NCBI GenBank assembly: GCA_028277745.1
Contig: JANQFR010000068.1
Coordinates: 1-64,000, forward strand
Reading direction: 5' to 3'
From: Phycisphaeraceae bacterium
Lineage (GTDB): Bacteria; Planctomycetota; Phycisphaerae; Phycisphaerales; Phycisphaeraceae
DNA length: 64,000 nucleotides
Below the pieces are notes generated by a model. The model was not told the DNA's origin. It was given only the letters and a program-made list of their open reading frames with translations, and made no database searches. The position numbers and the translations under genes are program-made. Positions within the stretch are counted from its first letter, which is position 1. Each line of letters begins with the position of its first letter. Positions 33,461-42,015 of this stretch are shown here, piece after piece.

Positions 33461-33979
33461 TTATTGCGCGACGTACACCCCCTCGGCCGTCACCACCAGG
33501 GTCTGGTCGTTGGGCCGCTGGGCCACCGTGCCCACCACGATCACCTCATTCAAAGGCTTGAGCTGGCCCTCCGACAGGACCACCGGCGTCCCGTCGGCTT
33601 GGCGGAGCTGAACCGTCGCGGCGTTCGCGGCGATCGTTTCGGGCAGCTCGCAGCAATAGTCCCAAGGCGTTGGGCAACCGTCATTGAGATTGTCCGCACA
33701 ACTCGGCAGGGCCGGGTCCATGATGACGAACAGCCCGGAATCGGGGCTGATCGGCTCCATGCGCCCGCCGATCTTGCCGCGGACCACGACCCGATCACCC
33801 GCGGCCGCGGCGGCCTTCACCTTCACGACGCCGAGGGCGCCGTCAGGTGCGCTGGTCAGCCGCCACGACGCATCGTCCGCATCGGCGTCCGCCGAAGCGC
33901 CGCCGGATTCATTCGATTGGCCGCAGCCCCATAGAGCGAAGGTCAACGTCAAGAGCAAGAGGAGCGGGAATCTACGCAT
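33461..33979 (-). CDS. Lipoprotein with OB-like domain and Cys loop, last gene of the efflux operon
   Basis: A 172-residue exported lipoprotein with signal peptide and lipobox ALWGC. The mature part shows strands GDRVVVRGKIGG, SGLFVIMDP and LNEVIVVGTVAQR that look like a small OB-fold. A loop with four cysteines is inserted (CADNLNDGCPTPWDYCC). The function is unknown. It lies 20 bases after the second permease gene in the same operon, so it probably works with the transporter at the outer face. Confidence 0.6.
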   Translation of the reverse strand: MRRFPLLLLLTLTFALWGCGQSNESGGASADADADDASWRLTSAPDGALGVVKVKAAAAAGDRVVVRGKIGGRMEPISPDSGLFVIMDPALPSCADNLNDGCPTPWDYCCELPETIAANAATVQLRQADGTPVVLSEGQLKPLNEVIVVGTVAQRPNDQTLVVTAEGVYVAQ

Positions 33980-33999
33980 GTGAGGATCTCCAGAAAAAG

Positions 34000-35175
34000 T
34001 TAGTGAGATTTCAAAGCTTCATTGATCGGCAAGCGTAAACAACGGATCGCTGGCGGGATCGCGCCAATGAGGCCCACGAGCAGCCCACCGGCGGCGCCGG
34101 TGAGCAGCACCGGCGCGTCGAGCGTCAGCGCGAACGCCCCCATCGAGAACCGCACCGCCACGCCGTCGAGGGCGACCAGCCCGATCGCCAGGCCGATCAC
34201 GGTCCCGCAGGCGGCGGCGAAGAGCGACTCCTCGCTGAGGTTCAGCACGATCGCCACGCGGGTGAAGCCCAGCGCCTGGAGCATGCCCACCTCGCGCACG
34301 CGGGCGGCGAAGGCGGCGTACATCGTGTTGAGCCCGCCCAGCAGCCCGCCCATCGCGATCAGGCCCGCGGTCAAGAGGATCATGATCCGGATCGGCCGGT
34401 AGAACGCGGCGATCGACGCGTAATAATCCGCCTCGCGGACCGCGGCGATCTCCAGGTCCAGCCGACTCTTGGCGAACAGGTCCACCTCGGCGTACCGCCC
34501 ATTGGCGCCGAGGCTTACGACCACGCACGACAGCGACGCCTCACGCTTGGTCGCGATCTGCAGGTCGGTCAGCGGGACCCAGACCTCGGCGTCCATCACC
34601 GTGTTGGGCGCAGCGAACCGGCCGACGATGGTCCAGTCGCGGTTGTCGAAGTGCAGCGTCCGGCCGACCGCCAGCCGCTCGTCGGGCACGCCCATCCGGA
34701 TGGCCGCCAGCGCGCCGACCATGACCTCCTCGGCGCCGGAGTCGGGCGCGCGGCCCTCGATGATCTCCACCTCGGGGTGCACCAGCAGGGCGACGTCGCG
34801 CACGCCGCGCAGCACCGCGGGCAATTCTCGCTCGCTGTCGGCCGACTCGCGCAGCGGCAGGGCGATGTGGATCTCCGGCGACACGAACGGCCGGCCGTCG
34901 GCCGTCTTGATCCCCGGCAGGCTCGCCGCGGCGACGCCCTCGACCGACGCGTCGATCTGCGACCGCTCGATCGCCTCCTCGCTGCCCGCGCCCAGCAGGA
35001 TGACGTTCTCGTGCAGCGCCTCGTGCTGCGTAAGCGTCTGCTGCATCCCGCGCACGAAGCCGGCGGCCGCCAGGACCAGCAGCGCCACCAGCGCCGCGCC
35101 CAGCAGCGACGCGGCCAGCCGGACCGGGCTGCGCCCGAGGTTGCGGAAGGCGTATTCAAAAGGGAGTTGCCGCAT
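34000..35175 (-). CDS. FtsX-like ABC transporter permease (second)
   Basis: A 391-residue MacB/LolC-type permease. One N-terminal helix (about 14-34) is followed by a large periplasmic MacB-PCD domain. Three C-terminal helices follow from about residue 270, with ARVREVGMLQALGFTRVAI, the typical FtsX cytoplasmic turn. It pairs with the previous permease gene, only 3 bases upstream. The two are different proteins, so the transporter is likely a heterodimer. Confidence 0.87.
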   Translation of the reverse strand: MRQLPFEYAFRNLGRSPVRLAASLLGAALVALLVLAAAGFVRGMQQTLTQHEALHENVILLGAGSEEAIERSQIDASVEGVAAASLPGIKTADGRPFVSPEIHIALPLRESADSERELPAVLRGVRDVALLVHPEVEIIEGRAPDSGAEEVMVGALAAIRMGVPDERLAVGRTLHFDNRDWTIVGRFAAPNTVMDAEVWVPLTDLQIATKREASLSCVVVSLGANGRYAEVDLFAKSRLDLEIAAVREADYYASIAAFYRPIRIMILLTAGLIAMGGLLGGLNTMYAAFAARVREVGMLQALGFTRVAIVLNLSEESLFAAACGTVIGLAIGLVALDGVAVRFSMGAFALTLDAPVLLTGAAGGLLVGLIGAIPPAIRCLRLPINEALKSH

Positions 35176-35178
35176 GCG

Positions 35179-36330
35179 TTACACCGTCCTGAAACAAGCC
35201 GCGATCTCGTGGCGCGTCGCCTGCCACGCCGGGACCAGCCCCGCCGCCACGCCCAGGGCGCCGCAGATCAACAGCCCCGACGCCAGCAGCCCCGGCCCGG
35301 CGGTGATCGGGATCGACTGGCCCTCGACTGATAGCGCGAAGCTGCCGAAGGACGCCGCCAGCACCGCCGCCAGCGCCCCGATCGCCCCGCCCGCCAGCGC
35401 GATCACCACGCCCTCGGCCACGATCAGCCCCGCCACCTGCCGACCGGTGTAGCCCAGCGTCTGCAGGATCGCGTGCTCGGCGATCCGGCTCTGCACGCTC
35501 AGCACGATCGCGTTGCCCACCAGCGCCAGCACCGCGACCAGGCACCCCAGCCCCAGCCACCGCGCGAAGCCGACCAACTCGATGATGTCGTCGGCGATCT
35601 TGCCGACAAACGCCTTCTCGGTGTAGGTCGACGTCGGCTCCTGCGCGGTCTCGAACAACGCATCGATCTGCGCCGACACCGGCTCCAGCTGCGACGGCTC
35701 ATCCACCTGGACGTTGAACTGCGTGACGATCCCCAGCTGGTCGCGCCCGGCCAGCTGGACGAACTCCAGCGCGGTGTAGGCCACGTTCTGGTCCTGCGCC
35801 TCGTCGGACCGGATCACGCCGGCGACGTAGGTGGTGATGCCGGCGGCATCGAAGGTCATGCCCGGCGTCAGGCCGCGCCGGTTGGCGAGGGTCTCGCCGA
35901 TCAGCGCCGCGTCGGTGCGGCGATGCCAGTCCTCGATCGAGCCGGACAAGACCTTCAGCTTGTCGTCGCGATCCTCCAGGAACGCGTCTTTCGGCACGCC
36001 GCGGAAGGTGACCACGTCCAGGCTCGTCCGGCAGTTGCTCACCACGACCTTGACGGGGATGACCGACGCGACGCCGTCGATCCGCTGGATCCGTGAGGTG
36101 TAGTCCTGCGGGAGCTGGCTGGTGGCCGGGCAGAACCGGTCCTTGCGGTAGACCACGAGGTTGGTGTCCGCGGCGGTGGCCTGGGTGGCGATCGTGACGC
36201 CGCGCTGCATCGCCTGCACCGCGGTGAACAGGAACATCGCGATCGCGATCCCGCCGAGGGTCAGCAGCGTCCGCACCCGGTGGCGGACGACCTGTTTAAG
36301 GATCAGGGGTAGAAAACGCAGTATCTTCAT
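35179..36330 (-). CDS. FtsX-like ABC transporter permease (first)
   Basis: A 383-residue permease with an N-terminal helix (about 14-34), a periplasmic domain and three C-terminal helices. The FtsX-type turn SRIAEHAILQTLGYTGRQVA is present. It overlaps the ATPase gene by 4 bases and is followed at once by a second, different permease. Transporters of this class use mechanotransmission to move lipoproteins, peptides or small molecules out through a partner adaptor rather than classical uptake. Confidence 0.87.
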   Translation of the reverse strand: MKILRFLPLILKQVVRHRVRTLLTLGGIAIAMFLFTAVQAMQRGVTIATQATAADTNLVVYRKDRFCPATSQLPQDYTSRIQRIDGVASVIPVKVVVSNCRTSLDVVTFRGVPKDAFLEDRDDKLKVLSGSIEDWHRRTDAALIGETLANRRGLTPGMTFDAAGITTYVAGVIRSDEAQDQNVAYTALEFVQLAGRDQLGIVTQFNVQVDEPSQLEPVSAQIDALFETAQEPTSTYTEKAFVGKIADDIIELVGFARWLGLGCLVAVLALVGNAIVLSVQSRIAEHAILQTLGYTGRQVAGLIVAEGVVIALAGGAIGALAAVLAASFGSFALSVEGQSIPITAGPGLLASGLLICGALGVAAGLVPAWQATRHEIAACFRTV

Positions 36331-37055
36331 GAGGCCACCTCCGCGGCGGAAGGCTCGTATTGGGCAGAAGGATCGACGATTTCGTCATGGACGAGCTTGC
36401 CCTTGTCCAGGTGCAAGGTCCGCCTGGCGTAGCGGGTCGTGCCCGGGTCGTGGGTGACCATGATGACGGTCTTGTTCAGCTCGCGGTTGAGCTGCTGCAC
36501 GAGCTGCATGATGGCGTGGGCCGACGGCTTGTCGAGGTCGCCGGTGGGTTCGTCGGCGACGAGGATCGTCGGGTCGGTCACGATCGCGCGGGCGATGGCG
36601 ACGCGCTGCTCCTGCCCGCCTGACATCTGGCGGGGGAAGTGGTGGGCCCGGTCGGCGATGCCGACACGCTCCAGCGCCTCGGCCACGCGCCGGCGACGCT
36701 CCATGCGCGTCAACTTCTGCAGAAGCATCGGCAGCTCGACGTTCTCGAACGCGGTGAGCACCGGCACGAGGTTGTAGAGCTGGAAGATGTAGCCGATGTG
36801 GGTCGAGCGCCACGCCGCGAGCTTGTTGCGGCGGAAGCGCGTCACGTCCTCGCCGCCGATCACGAGCGAGCCGGACGTCGGCCGGTCGATCCCCGCGATC
36901 AGGTTCAGCAGGGTTGTCTTGCCCGATCCCGACGGGCCCATCAGGGCGAGGAACTCGCCGCGGTCGACGTCCAGGTCCAGCCCGTCCAGCGGGCGGATGA
37001 CCGTGTCGGCCTTGTGGTATTCGCGGGTCAGCTCCCGGCAGGCGATCAGCGTCAT
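36327..37055 (-). CDS. MacB/LolD-type ABC transporter ATPase
   Basis: A 242-residue ATPase. Walker [13 protein letters not shown] is near residue 40, signature [15 protein letters not shown] near 144 and Walker [13 protein letters not shown] near 165, followed by the H-loop VTHDP. These match the LolD/MacB/SalX class. It overlaps both the adaptor gene upstream and the first permease gene downstream by 4 bases. Confidence 0.95.
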   Translation of the reverse strand: MTLIACRELTREYHKADTVIRPLDGLDLDVDRGEFLALMGPSGSGKTTLLNLIAGIDRPTSGSLVIGGEDVTRFRRNKLAAWRSTHIGYIFQLYNLVPVLTAFENVELPMLLQKLTRMERRRRVAEALERVGIADRAHHFPRQMSGGQEQRVAIARAIVTDPTILVADEPTGDLDKPSAHAIMQLVQQLNRELNKTVIMVTHDPGTTRYARRTLHLDKGKLVHDEIVDPSAQYEPSAAEVAS

Positions 37056-38620
37056 GCCCCACCCCCTTCCTGACCGTCAAAGCGGACGGTTTCGCCCGGG
37101 GTGAGCGCCTCGGGCCGGCTCACGAGCAGGTCGCCGGGCCGGAGGTTGCTGATGACGGTGGCGTAGCCGTTCTCCTGGCCGAGCACCGTGACGGGCTCGG
37201 GCTCGACCCGGCCGCGCAGCCCCCGGCGGTCGCGCACCACCCAGACCCGGTCGCCGTCGAGGCACGCCGTCGGCGCCTTCACCCGGCTCCGCGTGTCCGC
37301 GCCATCTCCACGTTTGACCTCGCCGCCCCCGCGCGGCAGGAACTTCACCCGCGTGAGCATCTCCGGCCGCAGCAGCGGCGACGGGTCAATCACCCGCACC
37401 TTGACCTGCAGGGTGTTCTTCTGGAGGTCCGCCTCGTGGGTGATCCGTGTGACCTGTCCCTTGAACGTCATGTCGGGCAGCACATCAACGATGACCTCGC
37501 ACGACTGGCCGACAAAGACCTGCGACGCGTCGGCCAGGGGCACGTCGACGCGGACCTGGATGTGGTCCGGGTCGTACATGTGGATGAAGTGAGCCGAATG
37601 GCGGTCATCCATGGCGAGCATGACCTTGTCGCCGGGGGTCTTGAGGCGGCGCATGACGTAGCCGTCCATGGGCGCGTGGATCGTCATGCGGTCGAGCCGG
37701 AGTTCGGCCTCGGCCAGCGTGGTCCTCGCGTGGTCCGTCTCCGCCCGGGCGGCCATGACCTGGGCCTTGGCGCGGTCGAGCCGCCGCCGCTCGTCGACGC
37801 GCAGGTCGGCGGCGCGCTGCGCGGCGACCCGCTCGGCGTCGAGCCGTTCGATCCGGGCGTTGAGGATGGGCTCGCGCGCCTCCATCGACTTGAGCGCCGC
37901 CCGGCGCGCCGCGACCTGCTGCCGCGCTACGATCAGCTCGCGGTCGGTCGCCGCCCCCGCCTCGGAGATGTGTTCGATGCGGGCCAGCTCTTCCCGCCAA
38001 CGCTTCAGCGTCGCCTCGGCCTCTTCGATCATCGCCGGCAACTGCGCCAGCTCCGCCCGGGCCTCCTGAAGCCCCGCGGCGGTCGCGGCGACCGCGCGGT
38101 CGCGCTCCACTGGCTCGTCCCAGTCGACCTGGGCCGCCTTAAGCTCCGCCTCCGCCAGTCGCAGGTTCGCCTCGGCCGACGCCAGGTCCGCCTCGGCCGA
38201 CCGCAGGGCCAGCTCCGCGTCGTCCTTGACGAGTTCAGCCACGAGTTGGCCGGCCTCGACCCGCTCGCCCTCGAGCACGTGGATCGACGCCACCACCCCG
38301 TCGGCCAGCGCGCTGACGGCGGTGTAGTACGGGTCCGGCTCCAGCCAGCCGGGCGCCTGCACCAGGCGCGTGGGACGGGGCTCGGTTTCGAGGCCGGCTT
38401 CCCGCATCGGCGTCGGATCGGCCGACACGGCGACGGGGATCACGGCCATCACCCGCACCGCCCGGACCGGCTGCAGCACGTCCAGGGCGGGGAACGTGGT
38501 CAGAGCCAGAAGCAGAACGACAACAAGGATCAAGACCCAGTAATGTCGGTGGCCCAGCCAACGCAAGGCGGGCGCTCGGCCGGCCGGTCGGGCCGGGGGA
38601 TCGGAGGTTGATTTAGACAC
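37052..38620 (-). CDS. HlyD/MacA-type periplasmic adaptor protein
   Basis: A 522-residue membrane fusion protein. An N-terminal helix (about 28-48) anchors it in the inner membrane. A biotinyl-lipoyl-like half (VLEGERVEAGQLVAEL) leads into a long alpha-helical hairpin (about 130-290), closed by the second lipoyl half (IHAPMDGYVMRRL). A beta-barrel and a C-terminal domain follow. Such adaptors link the ABC permease to the cell exterior. No TolC-like gene adjoins, so an outer-membrane partner would be encoded elsewhere. Confidence 0.88.
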   Translation of the reverse strand: MSKSTSDPPARPAGRAPALRWLGHRHYWVLILVVVLLLALTTFPALDVLQPVRAVRVMAVIPVAVSADPTPMREAGLETEPRPTRLVQAPGWLEPDPYYTAVSALADGVVASIHVLEGERVEAGQLVAELVKDDAELALRSAEADLASAEANLRLAEAELKAAQVDWDEPVERDRAVAATAAGLQEARAELAQLPAMIEEAEATLKRWREELARIEHISEAGAATDRELIVARQQVAARRAALKSMEAREPILNARIERLDAERVAAQRAADLRVDERRRLDRAKAQVMAARAETDHARTTLAEAELRLDRMTIHAPMDGYVMRRLKTPGDKVMLAMDDRHSAHFIHMYDPDHIQVRVDVPLADASQVFVGQSCEVIVDVLPDMTFKGQVTRITHEADLQKNTLQVKVRVIDPSPLLRPEMLTRVKFLPRGGGEVKRGDGADTRSRVKAPTACLDGDRVWVVRDRRGLRGRVEPEPVTVLGQENGYATVISNLRPGDLLVSRPEALTPGETVRFDGQEGGGA

Positions 38621-38692
38621 AATAAACTCCGCGTGGTTCGTGACGGTTGATTCACGCCGGCGCTTGGCCGGCGCGCAATAACGCTACGAGGA

Positions 38693-39067
38693 TCACACGC
38701 GGGGTTGAGGGGGCCGGATCATCACATCGACGGCGGAAGACTCTGCATGCTCAGACAACACCGTTCGGATCACCGCCGAACGGTCCCGCGGAATCAGGTC
38801 AAAGGTGATGGTCCACATCACAGGGCCGGCCGAGGCGCACTTCACGCAATTGGAGCAGTCCACGCCGCCGCTGTTCCCCGGGCAGCAGGGGCACGAATCA
38901 TGGTGGGATGAGCCGGGCAACTGCATCGTCGCCGGCGCCCGGTCACTCGCCGCGGCGGCTTCCGCGCGCGCCATGCAGCACTCCCCGGCCGCGGCGTCGG
39001 CGGCGGTCAGGCCCAGGGCGAGGGCGGCGAAGATGGCCAGTATCCACTGCTTCACGTCTTTAATCAT
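38693..39067 (-). CDS. Small exported Cys-rich protein
   Basis: A 124-residue protein with a signal peptide (about 1-28) and a dense cysteine-histidine region: GECCMARAE, then SHHDSCPCCPGN, then DCSNCVKCA. It resembles small metal-linked periplasmic proteins near heavy-metal or multidrug efflux genes. It is the first gene of the operon with the adaptor and ABC transporter, which raises the idea of metal sensing or metal export. The cysteine pattern matches no named motif I can confirm. Confidence 0.6.
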   Translation of the reverse strand: MIKDVKQWILAIFAALALGLTAADAAAGECCMARAEAAAASDRAPATMQLPGSSHHDSCPCCPGNSGGVDCSNCVKCASAGPVMWTITFDLIPRDRSAVIRTVLSEHAESSAVDVMIRPPQPRV

Positions 39068-39191
39068 ACCCGGAGCGTCGGGCTCGGGAAGCGCACAATA
39101 ATGATTTATCGCTTTTTCGACAGTGATTCCTTAACCTTCACTACGCGGATTAGCTCCGGCGGGTTCGGCGGGCGGCTCAGGCCCCTCGCCG

Positions 39192-39818
39192 TCATGGCCG
39201 CCGGATGTGCTCATCAATCAGACGTTCGACGGTGAGGCGTGCGACGCGGGCCGCATCGTTGCGGCCGTGCACCTGCCGCAGGATCAGCGTGCCCTCCAGG
39301 AGCATCGTGTACTGATCGGCGAAGGTTTCCGGGTCGTCCGCGCCCGCCCGCCTCGCGAGGTCGCGGACCGCGTCGCGGTTGCGGCGCTTGTGGGCGGCCG
39401 CCGCCTCGTGCACCGGGTCGTGCGGGTTGGGGAACTCGGCCGCGGTGTTGATGAAGATGCACCCGCCGAAGTCCGGGTCGTTGAACCACAGGTCCAGGAC
39501 GTCGAAGAAGCCGACGAGCTGATCACGCGGGTCGTCGCCCGCCAGCTCGCGGACCGCACGCTGCCAGGCCTGGTCCTCCCATTCATCGCGCCGGCGCACC
39601 GCTTCAATGATCAGATCGTCTTTCCCGGTGAAGCATTTATAGAAGGTGGTCTTGGCGACGCCGGCGACGGCGAGGATGCGGTCGACGCCGACCGCGTTGA
39701 ATCCGTTCCGATAGAACAGCTCGATCGCCGTGTCCAGCAGCCGCTCGCGGGCGTTGCGCGGGGGGTCGGGGACGCCGAACAACTCGGCCACCGGTTTGAC
39801 GCTGTGCGTCTGGGGCAT
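39192..39818 (-). CDS. TetR-family transcriptional regulator
   Basis: A 208-residue repressor. The N-terminal helix-turn-helix VDRILAVAGVAKTTFYKCF is at about residues 49-67, preceded by RERLLDTAIELFYRNGFNAVG, the family start. The C-terminal ligand domain contains GGCIFINTAAEF, common in TetR proteins that respond to oxidants or electrophiles. It is divergent from an OsmC gene, with two perfect palindromes between them. Repression of OsmC and of itself is a reasonable inference. Confidence 0.9.
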   Translation of the reverse strand: MPQTHSVKPVAELFGVPDPPRNARERLLDTAIELFYRNGFNAVGVDRILAVAGVAKTTFYKCFTGKDDLIIEAVRRRDEWEDQAWQRAVRELAGDDPRDQLVGFFDVLDLWFNDPDFGGCIFINTAAEFPNPHDPVHEAAAAHKRRNRDAVRDLARRAGADDPETFADQYTMLLEGTLILRQVHGRNDAARVARLTVERLIDEHIRRP

Positions 39819-39845
39819 CGTCCCCTCATTATGCGGCACGGCCGG

Positions 39846-39862
39846 GTGTACTCCAAGTACAC
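39846..39862. promoter_or_regulatory. Candidate TetR operator 1
   Basis: GTGTACT-CCA-AGTACAC is a perfect 7-bp inverted repeat, 28 bases before the TetR start codon. Confidence 0.6.
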
Positions 39863-39866
39863 CCCA

Positions 39867-39885
39867 AGTGAACCTCGAGTTCACT
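39867..39885. promoter_or_regulatory. Candidate TetR operator 2
   Basis: AGTGAAC-CTCGA-GTTCACT is a perfect 7-bp inverted repeat. It lies 4 bases from operator 1, between the divergent TetR and OsmC genes. Confidence 0.6.
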
Positions 39886-39971
39886 GCCCGACGCTCCCCG
39901 GCGCGATAGGGTGGAGGTAGCAAGCAAGCCGGGCCGAGTCGAAGCACCTTCCACCCTTTAGGAGAACGCTC

Positions 39972-40541
39972 ATGGCCACCACCGACACCCAACCGAACAC
40001 CTACCTCAACGGGCTCGATATCGACGCCATCCGCGGCATGATCGCCCGGATCGAGGCCGACCCGGATATGGGCCAGACGCGCTGGAAGATCCGCAGCCTG
40101 TGGGCCGGCGGGGCGCAGACGGAACACCACGTCGACGGCTTCGAGCTGGGCGGGCAGACCGTCGATCGCCGGTTCAAGATCATGGTTGATGAGCCGCATG
40201 AACTGGCCGGGACCAACCGCAACCCCAACCCGCAGGAGACCCTGCTCGCGGCGATGAACGCCTGCATGATGGTCGGCTACGTCGCGGTCGCCACCGTCAT
40301 GGGCGTCCGGCTCACCCGCCTCGAAGTCGAAACGACCGGCGAGATCGACCTTCGCGGGTTCCTCGGCATCGACGAGACGGTCAAGCCCGGATATGACAAG
40401 CTCAAGCAGGTCGTCCACATCGCCGGCGACGGGACGCCCGAGCAGTTCGCCAAGATGCACGAGGTCGTGCTGCGGACCAGCCCGAACTACTTCAACATGA
40501 CCGCCGCGATCCGCGTCGACAGCGAGATGGTGGTGGAATAG
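39972..40541 (+). CDS. OsmC-family peroxiredoxin-like protein
   Basis: A 189-residue OsmC/Ohr-superfamily protein. The helix with the reactive cysteine is NPQETLLAAMNACMMVGY. The second OsmC cysteine is not evident, so it may belong to the one-Cys subgroup of unknown substrate rather than true organic hydroperoxide reductases. TTTAGGAG precedes the ATG. It is divergent from the TetR regulator and ends at a strong terminator. Confidence 0.85.
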   Translation: MATTDTQPNTYLNGLDIDAIRGMIARIEADPDMGQTRWKIRSLWAGGAQTEHHVDGFELGGQTVDRRFKIMVDEPHELAGTNRNPNPQETLLAAMNACMMVGYVAVATVMGVRLTRLEVETTGEIDLRGFLGIDETVKPGYDKLKQVVHIAGDGTPEQFAKMHEVVLRTSPNYFNMTAAIRVDSEMVVE

Positions 40542-40572
40542 GGCGGGTTAGCCTGCCCTCGCGGGCCTCATG

Positions 40573-40610
40573 GCGCGCCCCACGCCCGCGTCGGGCGCGC
40601 TTTATCATTT
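40573..40610 (+). terminator. Intrinsic terminator after OsmC
   Basis: The stem GCGCGCCC/GGGCGCGC with a 12-base loop is followed by TTTATCATTTAATT. Confidence 0.75.
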
Positions 40611-40765
40611 AATTGAAATTCATTGCACTCAACCGGGCGTTCTCATCGTTTGTATCAACAGTACGCATCACGATCGCATCGACCGAATCCGTAGCGTGAC
40701 GGAACCGGGAGGGTCCCGGACATTCCTCGGGCGCCGGCGCAAGCCTGCAGCGATGCCGCAGCCGA

Positions 40766-40784
40766 TCGATTCAGGCTGAATCGA
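40766..40784. promoter_or_regulatory. Palindrome upstream of cysK
   Basis: TCGATTCA-GGC-TGAATCGA is a perfect 8-bp inverted repeat, 47 bases before the cysK start. A second small hairpin (CCGGGA/TCCCGG) lies at about 40709-40723. Either could be an operator or leader hairpin. The rest of the 222-base region 40611-40831 shows nothing I can name. Confidence 0.35.
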
Positions 40785-40831
40785 CCTGTCATCGGATCGT
40801 TTCTCATTGTTTATGTCAGGGAGTATGGATC

Positions 40832-41791
40832 ATGACCACATTGACCGAGCCCGCGGCGCCGCTCCGGCGGCGGGCGTACGACAACATCATTGCCACCACC
40901 TACAGCACGCCGCTGGTGCGTTTGAACCGGGTCGCGCCGCCGGGGGCGAACGTGCTGGTGAAGTGCGAGTTTTTCAACCCGATGGCGAGCGTCAAGGACC
41001 GGATCGGTCGGGCCATGATCGAGGCGGCTGAGCGCGACGGCCTGGTGAACGCCCGGACACATATCATCGAGCCGACCAGCGGCAACACCGGCATCGCGCT
41101 GGCGTTCGTGTGCGCCGCGAAGGGCTACCGGCTGACGCTGACGATGCCCGAGTCGATGTCGCTGGAGCGCCGGGCGCTGCTCAAGGCCCTCGGCGCCGAC
41201 CTGGTGCTCACCCCCGCCCCCGACGGCATGAAGGGCGCCATCGCCAAGGCGGCCGAGCTGGTCTCCACCTCCGACAACGCCTGGATGCCCCAGCAGTTCG
41301 AGAACCCCGCCAACCCCGAGGTCCACTACCGCACCACCGGCCCGGAGATCTGGGACGACACCAACGGTGAGGTCGACATGATCGTCACCGGCGTGGGCAC
41401 CGGCGGGACGATCACCGGGGTGAGCCGCTACTTCAAGGAGCGTAAGGGTGAGGGTTTCAGCGCCATCGCGGTGGAGCCCGAGGCCTCCCCGGTGATCGCC
41501 GGCGGCAAGCCCGGGCCCCACAAGATCCAGGGCGTCGGCGCCGGGTTCATCCCGCGGAACCTCGACGTGTCCCTCCTGAGCGGCACGGTCGCGGTCAGCA
41601 ATGAAGACGCCTTCGAGTGGGCCGGCCGGGTCGCGCGCGAGGAGGGCGTCTTCGGCGGGATCTCGACCGGGGCGAACATCTGCGCCGCGTGCCGCGTCGC
41701 CGCCCGGCCGGAGAACGCCGGCAAGACGATCGTCACCACCGCCTGCTCCTTCGGCGAACGGTACCTCAGCACACCGTTATTCGAGGGGTAG
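40832..41791 (+). CDS. cysK: Cysteine synthase (O-acetylserine sulfhydrylase)
   Basis: A 319-residue PLP enzyme that makes cysteine from O-acetylserine and sulfide. The PLP lysine is Lys55 in NPMASVKDR. The substrate loop [12 protein letters not shown] and the phosphate-binding [10 protein letters not shown] are present, and the C-terminal SFGERYLST is typical of CysK. GGGAG precedes the ATG. It is monocistronic. CysM cannot be fully excluded but the motifs favour CysK. Confidence 0.93.
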   Translation: MTTLTEPAAPLRRRAYDNIIATTYSTPLVRLNRVAPPGANVLVKCEFFNPMASVKDRIGRAMIEAAERDGLVNARTHIIEPTSGNTGIALAFVCAAKGYRLTLTMPESMSLERRALLKALGADLVLTPAPDGMKGAIAKAAELVSTSDNAWMPQQFENPANPEVHYRTTGPEIWDDTNGEVDMIVTGVGTGGTITGVSRYFKERKGEGFSAIAVEPEASPVIAGGKPGPHKIQGVGAGFIPRNLDVSLLSGTVAVSNEDAFEWAGRVAREEGVFGGISTGANICAACRVAARPENAGKTIVTTACSFGERYLSTPLFEG

Positions 41792-41925
41792 CCGGGTGAG
41801 AGCAAAGGCCCGCACGGCCTTTGGCGCCGCGGCTTTCGCGGATCTCAGTTCTTTTGTAACGAGCGCGCCTCGCCGCCTCTCTTTGGCGCCCGCGGAGTTT
41901 TGGCGGTCGCCGTTGAAGCGACTGA

Positions 41926-41953
41926 TTGACTTATCGGTTGCTGAGACAATAAT
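41926..41953 (+). promoter_or_regulatory. Probable promoter of the exported OB-fold protein gene
   Basis: TTGACT and AATAAT, each 5/6 to consensus, are separated by 16 bases and lie 62 bases before the start codon. The remaining gap after cysK (41792-41925) holds a small AAAGGCC/GGCCTTT hairpin at 41804-41822 and no gene. Confidence 0.5.
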
Positions 41954-42015
41954 CCCCCGTCGCCTGCGAGCTAAGCGGCAGAGGATTCCGCGAGGATTAA
42001 TCTCTGCTTTTCGGG

